DNA of 64,000 nucleotides from Paenibacillus cellulositrophicus (lineage in GTDB: Bacteria; Bacillota; Bacilli; Paenibacillales; Paenibacillaceae), in contig NZ_CP045296.1 in NCBI RefSeq assembly GCF_009363095.1, forward strand, positions 1 to 64,000, in the 5' to 3' direction. Of the stretch, positions 41,496-49,963 are shown piece after piece (within the stretch, counting starts at the first letter, position 1; the number at the start of each line of letters is the position of its first letter). The notes beneath the pieces were generated by a model. That model saw only the letters and a list, made by a program, of their open reading frames with translations, searched no databases and was not told where the DNA came from. The position numbers and the translations under genes are program-made.

Positions 41496-41521
41496 CGGAT
41501 GGTTCGGTTGGCCGCGAAAGC

Positions 41522-41561
41522 AAAAAAAGAAAAGACCCTTCCGCCAAAGGCAGAGGGTCTT
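41522..41561 (-). terminator. terminator of the ArsR/CadC-like gene
   Basis: Read leftward: AAGACCCT-CTGCC, TTT loop, GGCGGA-AGGGTCTT, then TTCTTTTTTT, 13 bp after the stop codon. Confidence 0.85.
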
Positions 41562-41574
41562 GGGTTAATAATAT

Positions 41575-41946
41575 TTATCCATGCTGGGTATGCTGCAGCG
41601 TCTGAAGGAAAATCTGTTCGATGTGCGTATCGTCAAGCGAGTAATAGGCCGTTTTGCCTTCCTTGCGGCGTTTGACGATCCGCAAATTGCGCAAATACCT
41701 CAGCTGGTGGGACACCGCGGATTGGCCCATGCCGAGCAGGGTGGTCAGGTCATGCACGCACAGTTCTCTTTGCAGCAGCGCGTCGATCAGCTTGACCCGC
41801 GTGGGATCACTAAAGGCTTTAAACCAATCGGCGACCTGCGAGGCAGCTTGATCATCGATCAGCGCTTCTTTGATTTTGCCCAATTCATTGTCTGAGCCCG
41901 TGCAGGTTGCGTCGCATTCCTGGGACGGATGGATGGACTGTTCCAT
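41575..41946 (-). CDS. ArsR/SmtB-family metal-sensing repressor (CadC/CzrA-like)
   Basis: 123 residues. N-terminal SQECDATC supplies a pair of cysteines (as in CadC), the recognition part reads FSDPTRVKLIDALLQRELCVHDLTTLLGMGQSAVSHQLRYLRNL, and the end is YYSLDDTHIEQIFLQTLQHTQH, with histidines fitting an alpha-5 site. ELCVHDL carries the alpha-3 cysteine. It should sense cadmium, lead or zinc. ATG 41946 follows AAAGGTGATTGCC. It probably controls the ATPase gene at 38177 through the palindrome at 38127, although the genes are separated by the CW-binding-like gene. Confidence 0.88.
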   Translation of the reverse strand: MEQSIHPSQECDATCTGSDNELGKIKEALIDDQAASQVADWFKAFSDPTRVKLIDALLQRELCVHDLTTLLGMGQSAVSHQLRYLRNLRIVKRRKEGKTAYYSLDDTHIEQIFLQTLQHTQHG

Positions 41947-42174
41947 GGCAATCACCTTTCTGTGAAAATCCGGAATAAAGGTTAGATACCTGTATTATAT
42001 CAAAACGGCACCTTAAACGGAATAATTACTGTTAAGAAAATGTCCATGCCCCCGCCAGTACTCGGATCTGACATGATCAGGCACCGTGACTGGCTGCGAA
42101 GTCATCCGTATTTATATATCCGGCAGGCGGCATGGTATACTATGTAAAATGGACAACAATCAAAGGGGAGATAC

Positions 42175-42699
42175 ATGATGATGGGCAGTAAGGCAAGGCT
42201 GTCTGTGCTCGGAATCGTCCTGGGAGGGCTGCTGGTATCCGGCTGCTCGGATAAGGGCGGCCCGGATTCGGCGGAGCAGACGATGCAGCACGATCACGGC
42301 GCACACCAGCAGATGGCCGCAAACGGCGATCTACAGGAGACGACCGGCGGGAAGGAGCAGCTTCCTTCGTTTCTGCAGCCGGCGAACGATACCGTCAGAA
42401 CGGCCTATATGGCGGCAGCCGGGGTAAAGGAAGTGCTCAGCCAAATTCCATGTTACTGCGGATGCGGGGAAAGTGCAGGCCACAAAAGCAATTTGAACTG
42501 CTTTATAAAAGAAGTCAACCCGGACGGAAGCGTGGTATGGGACGATCACGGCACCCGCTGCGGCGTGTGCGTCGAGACGGCGCTTACGGCAGCTTCGCTG
42601 GTCAAAGAGGGCAAAAGCGTGAAAGAGATCCGCAGCATCATCGACCAGACGTATTCCAACGGGAAATACGCGGCGCCGACGCCAACGCCGGAAGTATAG
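42175..42699 (+). CDS. PCYCGC-motif lipoprotein
   Basis: 174 residues. Signal peptide with lipobox LVSGC (cysteine at 24), a linker with His-rich DHGAHQQM, then the name-giving motif PCYCGCGES and a later CGVCVETAL, in all six cysteines that fit a metal- or haem-related site. PCYCGC proteins are extracellular lipoproteins of Bacillales with no firmly assigned function. ATG 42175 has AAAGGGGAG upstream. It lies next to metal-resistance genes, which fits a metal-handling job, but this is context only. No terminator between it and 42846 other than the bidirectional one. Confidence 0.9.
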   Translation: MMMGSKARLSVLGIVLGGLLVSGCSDKGGPDSAEQTMQHDHGAHQQMAANGDLQETTGGKEQLPSFLQPANDTVRTAYMAAAGVKEVLSQIPCYCGCGESAGHKSNLNCFIKEVNPDGSVVWDDHGTRCGVCVETALTAASLVKEGKSVKEIRSIIDQTYSNGKYAAPTPTPEV

Positions 42700-42845
42700 C
42701 GGGGATAGGGATCTGCATTCCGGCAGCGCCGGATCCGGACCATCATACCAAAATACGGGCAACATATGTGCTGAATGCCGAATGGGAGCCCGAACGTGCC
42801 TAGGTATAATCGCCACCCGTTGACAGGCGCGCGAGTGAGCATGAC

Positions 42846-42888
42846 AAAAAACAGTCCCGGCCAATTTATTCGGCCGGGACTGTTTTTT
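42846..42888. terminator. bidirectional terminator
   Basis: AAAAAACAGTCCCGGCC and GGCCGGGACTGTTTTTT arms (17 bp each) around a nine-base loop, between the convergent lipoprotein and aldo-keto reductase genes. The T-tract includes the last bases of the latter. Confidence 0.9.
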
Positions 42889-43876
42889 AATGAGGCTGTG
42901 ATTCATCCGTAGAACTGCGGACATCACTTGCTTCCCGCTGCATTTCCGGCGTCCAGGACCAGTCGCTGATCTGCGCGGCATCCGTCACGTGATGCACTTT
43001 GCTGGCACCGATGATGGCGGCTGTGACCGCGGGCTGATTAAGCACCCACGACAGTGCGTATTGGGAAAGGTTGACTTCGTAATGACCGGCAAGCACCGCG
43101 TATTTTTTGACAAGCTCATAATTCCGCTCGGTAAAATACTGCTGCAGCGGCTTTTCCCCGCTGGCGGCACGGCTCTCCGGCGGAGCATCCCCTGGCGCTT
43201 TGTACTTGCCGGAGAGCATTCCGCGGGCCATCGGACTGTATACCATTACGCCGACGTCCTCCGAGGTGCAGAACGGCAGAAGTTCCTGTTCGATTTCCCG
43301 GGAGAGCAGGTTGTACTGCGGCTGCACGGAAATGAACTTTTCGAGGTTCATCCGCTCGCTGATCGCATGCGCTTTGGCAATCTGCCAGGCGGCATAATTG
43401 GAGCAGCCGATGTACCTTACTTTTCCCTGGCGAACAAGGTCGTCCAGAGCCCGCAGCGTTTCTTCCAGCGGCGTGTGCGGGTCGAAAATATGTACCTGGT
43501 ACAGGTCGATGTAATCCGTCTGAAGGCGCTGCAGCGACTTATCGACTTCGCGCAAAATATGGGTCCGCGACAGGCCGCTGTCATTTTTCCCGAACCCCGA
43601 CCGGATGCCCACTTTCGTCGCCAGAACGACCTGATCCCGTCTGCCCTTCAGGGCACGGCCGATAATGTCCTCGCTTTCGCCTGTTCCGTGCGGAACGTCG
43701 GCATCCTGCCCCTTGCCGTAATAGTTGGCGGTGTCGATAAAATTAATTCCCTGATCGATCGCATGATCCAGGATCCGCACCGGCGCTTCGTCATCGATCC
43801 ATCTTCCAAAAGCCATCGTGCCCAGGCAAAGATTAGATACTTCCAAGCCTGTGCCGCCCAATCTGCGGTACTTCAT
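42887..43876 (-). CDS. aldo-keto reductase
   Basis: 329 residues in an (alpha/beta)8 NADPH-dependent oxidoreductase fold: FIDTANYYGKGQ (catalytic tyrosine), KVGIRSG (lysine), HIFDPHTP (histidine area) and the NADPH segment IIGASKVHHVTDAA are all present. It reduces aldehydes or ketones; the NADYYDR type of substrate cannot be read from sequence. ATG 43876 is preceded by GGGAGGCTGAC. It is convergent with the PCYCGC gene and closes with a shared terminator. No neighbour suggests the pathway; it may be a YhdN/general stress-type reductase. Confidence 0.92.
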   Translation of the reverse strand: MKYRRLGGTGLEVSNLCLGTMAFGRWIDDEAPVRILDHAIDQGINFIDTANYYGKGQDADVPHGTGESEDIIGRALKGRRDQVVLATKVGIRSGFGKNDSGLSRTHILREVDKSLQRLQTDYIDLYQVHIFDPHTPLEETLRALDDLVRQGKVRYIGCSNYAAWQIAKAHAISERMNLEKFISVQPQYNLLSREIEQELLPFCTSEDVGVMVYSPMARGMLSGKYKAPGDAPPESRAASGEKPLQQYFTERNYELVKKYAVLAGHYEVNLSQYALSWVLNQPAVTAAIIGASKVHHVTDAAQISDWSWTPEMQREASDVRSSTDESQPH

Positions 43877-44037
43877 GACATGTCAGCCTCCCATCTTGAT
43901 TTGGTATCAGGGATTATAATAGCACAGCAGGACAGGGTCAACGCAAGGCGATAAAGGAATCCGATTGTAAGCGGAAACAAAATGCTTGAAATTGCTATGT
44001 GGCTGCGGTACGTTTGTAACGAAAGGGGTGTGAAACC

Positions 44038-45480
44038 ATGGAAAATACAAGCCTGCAATTACCAAGAAGCAGACCGGAAGCGCTGGGCATTCCCGGGGCG
44101 GCCATCCTTGATTTTCTGGACGAGGTACAGGCCAAGGGCATTGAGCTGCACAGCTTTATGCTCCTTCGCCGCGGACAGGTGGCTGCGGAAGGCTGGTGGG
44201 GGCCTTATGCCCCGGAGCTGCCGCACATGCTGTTTTCGCTGAGCAAGAGCTTTACTTCCACAGCCATCGGCCTCGCGGTGCACGAGGGTCTGCTGTCTTT
44301 GGAAGACAAGGTCGTTACGTTCTTCCCGGACGACTTGCCGGAGGAAGTCAGCCCGAATTTGGCTGCCATGAACATCCGGCATCTGCTGATGATGGGCACG
44401 GGGAATGACCAGGATACGATGGGGGCCATTGACCGCTGCACGGACGGGAATTGGGCCAAGGCCTTTCTCGCGGCTCCGGTGGAGCATACGCCCGGCACCC
44501 ATTTTGTGTACAACACGGGTGCAACCTATATGCTGTCGGCCATTCTGCAATCCGTGACCGGGCAGACGCTGCTTCAATTTTTGCAGAAGCGGCTGTTTGA
44601 GCCGCTGGGCATTCACAACCCCACTTGGGAGTCCTGTCCGCGGGGAATCAACACTGGAGGTTTCGGACTGAGCATCACGACGGAAGACATCGCCAAGTTC
44701 GGCCAGCTGTTTTTGCAGCGAGGGGCATGGAACGGCAGTCAGCTGATTCCGGAAGCGTGGGTAGAGGAGGCGACCTCGAAGCAGATCTCCAACGGAGACG
44801 GCGGGGAAAGCGACTGGGCGCAGGGATACGGCTACCAATTCTGGAGATGCCGGCACGGCGCCTACCGCGGAGACGGAGCCTTCGGCCAGTTCTGCATCGT
44901 CATGCCGGAGCAGGAGGCGGTGCTTGCTGTCACGAGCGGAACGAACCAGATGCAGGAAGTGATGAACGCCGTCTGGGAGCGTCTGCTGCCAGCGATGGCC
45001 GGAGAGGAGCTCCCGCTGAACGAAGAAACGCAGGACCGATTGCAGGAACGGATCCGCAGCCTGCAGCTTGCTCCGCTCGCGTACAGCATTCAACCGGAAT
45101 TAGAATCCGCCGTCAGCGGCAAAAACTATGTGCTGGACGACAACGACATGAACTGGAGCCGGATTTCGGTCCGTTTCGAGGCCGATCAGGCGGTGGTTGA
45201 CCTGTATGAGACCGGCGGGAAGCATTTTGCATTGCCTTTGGGACGCGGGAAATGGCTGGAAGGCACGTCTGATCTGATCATGCCCCGCGAGACCGCAAAT
45301 GTGTCAAGCTTTACATGGAAGTCCCCGGATACGCTGGAGCTGAGCATCCGCTTCATTGAAACACCGTTCCATATTACGACGGGCATCCGGTTTGAACCGG
45401 AAGACTCCGTCGTGCTGGATCATCGGATCAATGTATCCTTTGGTCCCAATGAGGCTCCGCCCATTACCGGGAGAGCGTGA
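44038..45480 (+). CDS. beta-lactamase-fold serine hydrolase (class C-like esterase/PBP)
   Basis: 480 residues. The SxxK motif is Ser67-Leu-Ser-Lys70 (LFSLSKSFTS), the second catalytic motif reads Y158-N-T in place of Y-x-N, and the third (HGAYRGDGAFGQF) is not a classical KTG. It has no signal peptide, so it is probably cytoplasmic. The C-terminal 150 residues form a separate beta-rich domain. Such proteins are esterases or D-aminopeptidase-like enzymes rather than true beta-lactamases. AAAGGGGTG precedes ATG 44038. It is monocistronic with a terminator at 45533. Substrate unknown. Confidence 0.88.
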   Translation: MENTSLQLPRSRPEALGIPGAAILDFLDEVQAKGIELHSFMLLRRGQVAAEGWWGPYAPELPHMLFSLSKSFTSTAIGLAVHEGLLSLEDKVVTFFPDDLPEEVSPNLAAMNIRHLLMMGTGNDQDTMGAIDRCTDGNWAKAFLAAPVEHTPGTHFVYNTGATYMLSAILQSVTGQTLLQFLQKRLFEPLGIHNPTWESCPRGINTGGFGLSITTEDIAKFGQLFLQRGAWNGSQLIPEAWVEEATSKQISNGDGGESDWAQGYGYQFWRCRHGAYRGDGAFGQFCIVMPEQEAVLAVTSGTNQMQEVMNAVWERLLPAMAGEELPLNEETQDRLQERIRSLQLAPLAYSIQPELESAVSGKNYVLDDNDMNWSRISVRFEADQAVVDLYETGGKHFALPLGRGKWLEGTSDLIMPRETANVSSFTWKSPDTLELSIRFIETPFHITTGIRFEPEDSVVLDHRINVSFGPNEAPPITGRA

Positions 45481-45530
45481 AGCCCGCGTAGTAACCGTAC
45501 AAATGTTACGCCTATGAACACATTTTGAAA

Positions 45531-46430
45531 TCAGGCATGCTCCTCTTCGAAGGGCATGCCTTTTTGCTGTGGCGCGATCCGGTAAGCGGCCGGGGGAATG
45601 CCGGCGGCAGCCGAGAACATCCTGGTAAAATAGTGAACGGAGCCGAATCCCGTTAGGTCGGCGATTTCCTTGACGGAGCGGTCCGTCTCGCGCAGAAGGT
45701 ACGCCGCTAGCCGGATCCTTTCCTGGCGGACGTATGCCGTGAAGGTCATTTTGAGCTCCTTCTGGAACAAACGGGCCAGATGTCTTCCCGATATATGAAA
45801 ATACCGCGCCACATCTTCCAGCTTTAGCGGCGACTCCAGGTTATCACGGATGAATTGGAGCGCCTGCCTCAGTGAAGCGGAGCGGGGCGGAGGCAGCGTC
45901 GGCTTGTGCTGCTGGCGGTCCGGCGTAAAGGTTTGCGGCAGCGCAGCCACAAGCACAAGTACCAGCCGGTCCAGCGGAAATCGGGCGGTATCCAGTTCGG
46001 CGGCCGCTTGCATAATCGCTTTCCAGAGCAGGACGGCCGGGCTGTTTTCAGCTCCGTGAAGAATATAGCAGTCCGACTGCGCCAGCCGTGCAAATTGACC
46101 GTTCCAGGGCGCTGAGGTGCGCCCGGCATCCACATCGAAGGCGAGCCATATGAGCTGCATCCCTGTGCTTTCAATACGGTGCATGCGGTAGGGATTGGAA
46201 ATGAACAGCGTTCCTTTTGCTAACGGATGGATCCGGCCTTCATCCACATACGTTCCTTCACCGCCCGCGACATAACACATTTCAAAAAAAGAATGCTTAT
46301 GCTCTAAGTTGCTCCGGTGCTCCGCAAGGGCTCCCCAATAATGTATGCGGATGCATAAATCCTCTTCGGTTAGCTCTCCGACGGTTGAATGCAGTTTAGA
46401 CAGGGCGGCTCCCCAGACGAGATGATCCAT
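45531..46430 (-). CDS. AraC-family transcriptional regulator
   Basis: 299 residues. An N-terminal cupin-like sensor (EHKHSFFEMCYVAGGEGTYVDEGRIHPLAKGTLFISNPYRMHRI) is followed by two helix-turn-helix motifs (LKLEDVARYFHISGRHLARLFQKEL and VKEIADLTGFGSVHYFTRMFSAAAGIPPAAYR). ATG 46430 is read leftward and diverges from the PhyH gene at 46571, with 140 bp between, so it is likely its regulator. AGGAGGACTTGAA precedes the start. The AraC cupin type usually senses a small metabolite. Confidence 0.9.
   Translation of the reverse strand: MDHLVWGAALSKLHSTVGELTEEDLCIRIHYWGALAEHRSNLEHKHSFFEMCYVAGGEGTYVDEGRIHPLAKGTLFISNPYRMHRIESTGMQLIWLAFDVDAGRTSAPWNGQFARLAQSDCYILHGAENSPAVLLWKAIMQAAAELDTARFPLDRLVLVLVAALPQTFTPDRQQHKPTLPPPRSASLRQALQFIRDNLESPLKLEDVARYFHISGRHLARLFQKELKMTFTAYVRQERIRLAAYLLRETDRSVKEIADLTGFGSVHYFTRMFSAAAGIPPAAYRIAPQQKGMPFEEEHA
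45533..45565 (+). terminator. terminator of 44038..45480, inside the end of the AraC gene
   Basis: AGGCATGC (45533-45540) and GCATGCCT (45554-45561) then TTTT. It overlaps the last codons of the convergent AraC gene. Confidence 0.75.
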
Positions 46431-46570
46431 TTCAAGTCCTCCTCATCCATTCGTGTCCGAATCCGACAAAAACAGGTTCCAATCCGGCAAAGACGTCAGG
46501 TGTCCGTTATCCCTATAATGAAGGCGTATTCACGATTTGTCATTCAAATGTTACGGGAGGGAACGGAAAG

Positions 46571-47347
46571 ATGATTAGCAGAGAAGACGTCGAATTTTAT
46601 AACGAAAACGGTTATTTGCTCGTCCGCGGCGTGTTCAGCGCAGAGGAAGTCAAGGATATGCAGTATGCGGTGGAGCGTACGATTGCCAAGGCGGCTGCGG
46701 CCAAGCAGGACGCCAACCATACTTGGCAGGGCGATTACATTCCCCAGGACGAATTGAAGAAGCTGGTGCTCAAAGGCTTTCACGATCTGCAGTTTCACGA
46801 CGCAAGCTTCACCCGTGCCGTAGCGCATCCGCGTATGACGGGCGTTCTGACGCAGCTGATCGGTCCCAACGTCCAGCTCCATCATACCAAAATGCTGGTC
46901 AAGCCGCCGGAGCAGGGCGCCGCTTTTCCGATGCACCAGGATTATCCGTATTTCCCTCATGATCGCCATACGATGCTTGCCGCCAGTGTTCATCTCGACG
47001 ATGCGGATATGGAAAACGGCTGCCTGTGCGTCGTGCCCGGATCCCATAAGCAGGGACCGCTTCCCCATGTAGGCAGGTACTACCTCGATCACCGCGATTA
47101 CCCGGTGAGCATGGGCACACCATGCCCGGCAAGCGCAGGCGATGTGCTGTTCTTCAACTACCTGACGATTCACGGGTCCGACCGCAACAAGAGCAGCCGG
47201 CCGCGCAGAAACGTCCTGTTCCAATACCGCGATCCTGCCGATCCGCCTAGCCGGGAGACTCATATCGATTGGGGCATGGGCATGATGGTCGCGGGGGAGG
47301 ACCCGCAGTACCGTCAATATCATGCCAAGCTGGAGCTGAATGTGTAA
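46571..47347 (+). CDS. phytanoyl-CoA dioxygenase (PhyH) family Fe(II)/2-oxoglutarate oxygenase
   Basis: 258 residues. The iron-binding facial triad is visible: HxD as His122-Gln-Asp124 (FPMHQDYPYFP) and the distal histidine His201 (TIHGSDRN), with an arginine nearby (SRPRRN) to bind 2-oxoglutarate. The lead FYNENGYLLVRGVFSAEEVKDM is usual for the family. Hydroxylates a carbon of a small molecule with O2 and 2-oxoglutarate. GGGAGGGAACGGAAAG precedes ATG 46571. Divergent from an AraC regulator. Ectoine hydroxylase-like and natural-product hydroxylases share the fold, and the true substrate is open. Confidence 0.9.
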   Translation: MISREDVEFYNENGYLLVRGVFSAEEVKDMQYAVERTIAKAAAAKQDANHTWQGDYIPQDELKKLVLKGFHDLQFHDASFTRAVAHPRMTGVLTQLIGPNVQLHHTKMLVKPPEQGAAFPMHQDYPYFPHDRHTMLAASVHLDDADMENGCLCVVPGSHKQGPLPHVGRYYLDHRDYPVSMGTPCPASAGDVLFFNYLTIHGSDRNKSSRPRRNVLFQYRDPADPPSRETHIDWGMGMMVAGEDPQYRQYHAKLELNV

Positions 47348-47378
47348 GCTCACTCCGATTTCGAAAAGGCATGGATTC

Positions 47379-47413
47379 AAAAAAAGGCTGCCGCATTGCG
47401 GTCGTCTTTTTTT
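47379..47413 (+). terminator. probable terminator after the PhyH gene
   Basis: AAAAAAGGCTGCCGCA, TT, TGCGGTCGTCTTTTTT; the stem has internal mismatches but the core CCGCA/TGCGG and flanking A/T tracts are clear, 31 bp after the stop codon. Confidence 0.55.
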
Positions 47414-47587
47414 GCGTTATTGCGACATTTTTGCAAAACCCCGCTATACAAAATCCGCTATTCAATATAACATATATAATATATCAAATTAAGGAATCAG
47501 ACGAATAGACCATTTTTTTAGTCAGGATGAATGTTGCGAACCCATGTTCCAGCCGATAATATATATAACAAAATCTCAAATTAAAGT

Positions 47588-48751
47588 ATGGTGATCCTGT
47601 TGAATGTTACCGCACGGACCCCGCTGTATCAAAAAATACAGCAGTACATCCGGGAACTGATCGAATCGGAAGGCCTGAAGTCCGGTGATCGTATCCCGAC
47701 GGAGAAGGAACTCATGGACCGCTTTGATGTAAGCAAAATTACGGTTGTGAAAGCGCTGACCGGCCTCGCGAACGAAAACGTCATCAGCCGGGTCCCCGGA
47801 AAAGGCAGCTTTGTCAGCGAGCCGGCGGCCGCGGAAGAAGCTGAGGTACCGCGTCCGGTCTTTGGCCGGGCTCCGGAAGAGGCGAAGCAGAAAACGGGGC
47901 TCATCGGGCTTGTGATGCCTTCGATTTACGATTATTTTGCCGTCCGGCTGATCGACGGTGTCCGCAGAGGGCTCAGCAGCAAGGGATACCGGACCATGAT
48001 TCTGCTGTCCGAGGGGGATTTGGAGCACGAAAAGGAAGCGATCAAAACCTTGAAACAGATCGGTGCGGAAGGAATTCTGGTGTTCCCGGTGGACGAGGAG
48101 CATTACAACGACGAAATTTTGAACCTGAAGTTCTCCGGCTTTCCTTTTGTCTTGATCGACCGGTTTCTGCCGGGTGTCGAAACCAATTACATCGCGGCCG
48201 ACGGGCGGCTGGGGACGCGGCTTGCCGTAGAGCATTTGTGGGAGCTGGGCCACCGTGAAATCGCCATTTGCTCCGATTCTCCGCTGCAGACCGTCACCGT
48301 CCAGGAGCGCATCGAAGGCTACATGGACGCCTTGAAGGATAAGGGCGCGCTGATCAACCCGGCCCATATCATTACGGGCTTTCGGATTCATGCTTCGGAT
48401 GAGCCGGAGAAGCACCCGCTGTACCGGTATATCCGCAGCGGTCTGGCGACCGCCTACATCACGCTGAACGGCAAGCTTGGCGTACAGATCCAGCAGATGG
48501 CGAAGAGAAACGGGCTGTCCATCCCAGGCGACCTCTCGATCGTCAGCTTCGACGACCCGACCTCCGTTGTGGAAGAGCTCAGCGTTTTTACGCATATCAA
48601 GCAGTTTGAGTATGAAATGGGCCTACGCGCGGCGGAAACGCTGGTGGACATCATTGGGGAGGGGACGGACCGGAGCGGAGGCTACACGAAGACGTTGCTC
48701 GTTCCCGAGCTGGTTGTCGGACAGACAACCGGGCCTGTGAAACCGCGTTAA
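47588..48751 (+). CDS. GntR-LacI chimeric regulator (AraR-like)
   Basis: 387 residues. An N-terminal GntR winged helix (PLYQKIQQYIRELIESEGLKSGDRIPTEKELMDRFDVSKITVVKAL) is fused to a LacI-type periplasmic-binding-like sensor domain (LIGLVMPSIYDYFAVRLIDGVRRGL ... LSIVSFDDPTSVVEELSVFTHIKQ). This layout is that of AraR. It likely represses the transporter locus downstream until its sugar binds. The start ATG 47588 lacks a strong site; TTG 47600 has GGTGAT close by. AT-rich inverted elements near 47466-47488 and 48824-48844 are candidate operators. Confidence 0.9.
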   Translation: MVILLNVTARTPLYQKIQQYIRELIESEGLKSGDRIPTEKELMDRFDVSKITVVKALTGLANENVISRVPGKGSFVSEPAAAEEAEVPRPVFGRAPEEAKQKTGLIGLVMPSIYDYFAVRLIDGVRRGLSSKGYRTMILLSEGDLEHEKEAIKTLKQIGAEGILVFPVDEEHYNDEILNLKFSGFPFVLIDRFLPGVETNYIAADGRLGTRLAVEHLWELGHREIAICSDSPLQTVTVQERIEGYMDALKDKGALINPAHIITGFRIHASDEPEKHPLYRYIRSGLATAYITLNGKLGVQIQQMAKRNGLSIPGDLSIVSFDDPTSVVEELSVFTHIKQFEYEMGLRAAETLVDIIGEGTDRSGGYTKTLLVPELVVGQTTGPVKPR

Positions 48752-48781
48752 TTTTCCATCGGAAGAAGCGATGCAGTATAG

Positions 48782-48816
48782 AAAAAAGACCTTTTCAATT
48801 CGAAAAGGTCTTTTTT
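48782..48816 (+). terminator. terminator of the GntR-LacI regulator gene
   Basis: AAAAAAGACCTTTTC (48782-48796) and GAAAAGGTCTTTTTT arms around a five-base loop. Confidence 0.88.
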
Positions 48817-48823
48817 ATTTTTA

Positions 48824-48844
48824 TTAACATATTGAATATGTTAA
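48824..48844. promoter_or_regulatory. palindromic operator candidate ahead of the transporter locus
   Basis: Ten-base arms TTAACATATT and AATATGTTAA around a single G form a perfect palindrome right after the regulator terminator and about 200 bp before the first permease gene. A looser copy of the AACATAT element occurs upstream of the regulator gene (near 47466-47488), so both could be sites of the GntR-LacI protein. Confidence 0.55.
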
Positions 48845-48939
48845 ATATTTATATTATATTATGGTTAATCCAAGAGCTTCCATGAATCGACATCGTTTCA
48901 AGGGAGGTCAAGTAGATAAGAGAACAGCTGAATATGTTG

Positions 48940-48953
48940 TGTAATCGCTTACA
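48940..48953. promoter_or_regulatory. cre-like site (CcpA)
   Basis: TGTAATCGCTTACA agrees with the cre pattern TGWAARCGYTWWCA at every position but one (T at position 6) and is nearly palindromic. It lies 86 bp upstream of the first permease start codon. Confidence 0.65.
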
Positions 48954-49038
48954 AAGATATGAGGGGAGGAAGACTGAGAAATAAGCGCTTTGCCGAAACC
49001 TGGAACGTCCAAACTATCCGAAAACAGAGGTGGAGCTT

Positions 49039-49950
49039 ATGAGTTCGTCAACACTGTGGAAGCGGATCTGGAAGCATAAGTTGTTTTACTTGTTCATGCT
49101 TCCGGGGATCATCTGGTTTTTTCTGTTCTCCTACGTTCCGCTTTACGGGATTCAGGTCGCCTTCCGCGACTATACGTTCGTGGGCGGTTTTACCGGCAGC
49201 CCATGGGCGGGATTGAAATACTTCAAGCAGTTTTTCGACTACTACCAATCGACAGACATTATCCGCAACACTATCATCATCAGCCTGATGAAACTGATCA
49301 TCGGATTTCCGATGCCCATCATCCTTGCGATCCTCCTCAATGAAATCCGAAATCTGAAATTCAAGAAAACCGTTCAAACTTTATCCTATTTGCCTTATTT
49401 CATTTCCTGGATCGTCGTCGTCACCTTGATGCAGCGCCTCTTCGCTACCTATGGCGGGCCGGTCAACGACCTGCTGTCGTCGATGGGCGTAGAGCCGATC
49501 CAATTTCTGTACAATACTTCGTGGTTCTATGAAGTCATTATCGGCTCGGATGTTTGGAAGAACATCGGCTGGAACTCGATCATCTACATGGCGGCCATTG
49601 CGGGCATTGACCAGCAGCTGTATGAAGCAGCGAAAATCGACGGCGCCGGCCGTTTCCGCCTGATTTGGCACGTGACCCTGCCGGGCATCCGCAACGTTGC
49701 GGTCATTCTGTTTATTCTGGCGACGGGAAGCCTGATGAGCGCGGGCTTCGAGCAGCTTCTGCTTCTGAACGGTCCTTCCACCGCAGCCATCGGCAGCGTG
49801 CTCGACGTCCATGTCATCACTCAGGGCATCCAGCAGGGCCGGCTAAGCTATGCGGCGGCTGTCGGCTTGTTCCAGAGCCTGATTGCACTGGTCCTGATCG
49901 TCACCGTCAACAGGATTGCACGGAAGGTCAGCGACGTATCACTGTTCTAA
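49039..49950 (+). CDS. ABC sugar permease, LplB type
   Basis: 303 residues with six membrane helices. LWKRIWKHKLFYLFMLPGIIWFFLFSYVPLYGIQVAFRDYTF is the family lead, and YEAAKIDGAGRFRLIWHVTLPGI the EAA loop. ATG 49039 follows GGTGGAGCTT; an upstream GTG at 49030 lies within that site. Forms a pore with 49964..50860, fed by the lipoprotein 50925..52583. No ATPase in the locus, so it depends on one encoded elsewhere. Confidence 0.92.
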   Translation: MSSSTLWKRIWKHKLFYLFMLPGIIWFFLFSYVPLYGIQVAFRDYTFVGGFTGSPWAGLKYFKQFFDYYQSTDIIRNTIIISLMKLIIGFPMPIILAILLNEIRNLKFKKTVQTLSYLPYFISWIVVVTLMQRLFATYGGPVNDLLSSMGVEPIQFLYNTSWFYEVIIGSDVWKNIGWNSIIYMAAIAGIDQQLYEAAKIDGAGRFRLIWHVTLPGIRNVAVILFILATGSLMSAGFEQLLLLNGPSTAAIGSVLDVHVITQGIQQGRLSYAAAVGLFQSLIALVLIVTVNRIARKVSDVSLF

Positions 49951-49963
49951 GGAGGGAACCTAC

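Noticed and set aside
41439..41675. 78-codon frame through the G16 tract
   Set aside because: The poly-glycine segment is only the translation of the homopolymer; it runs over a terminator and the end of the ArsR gene.
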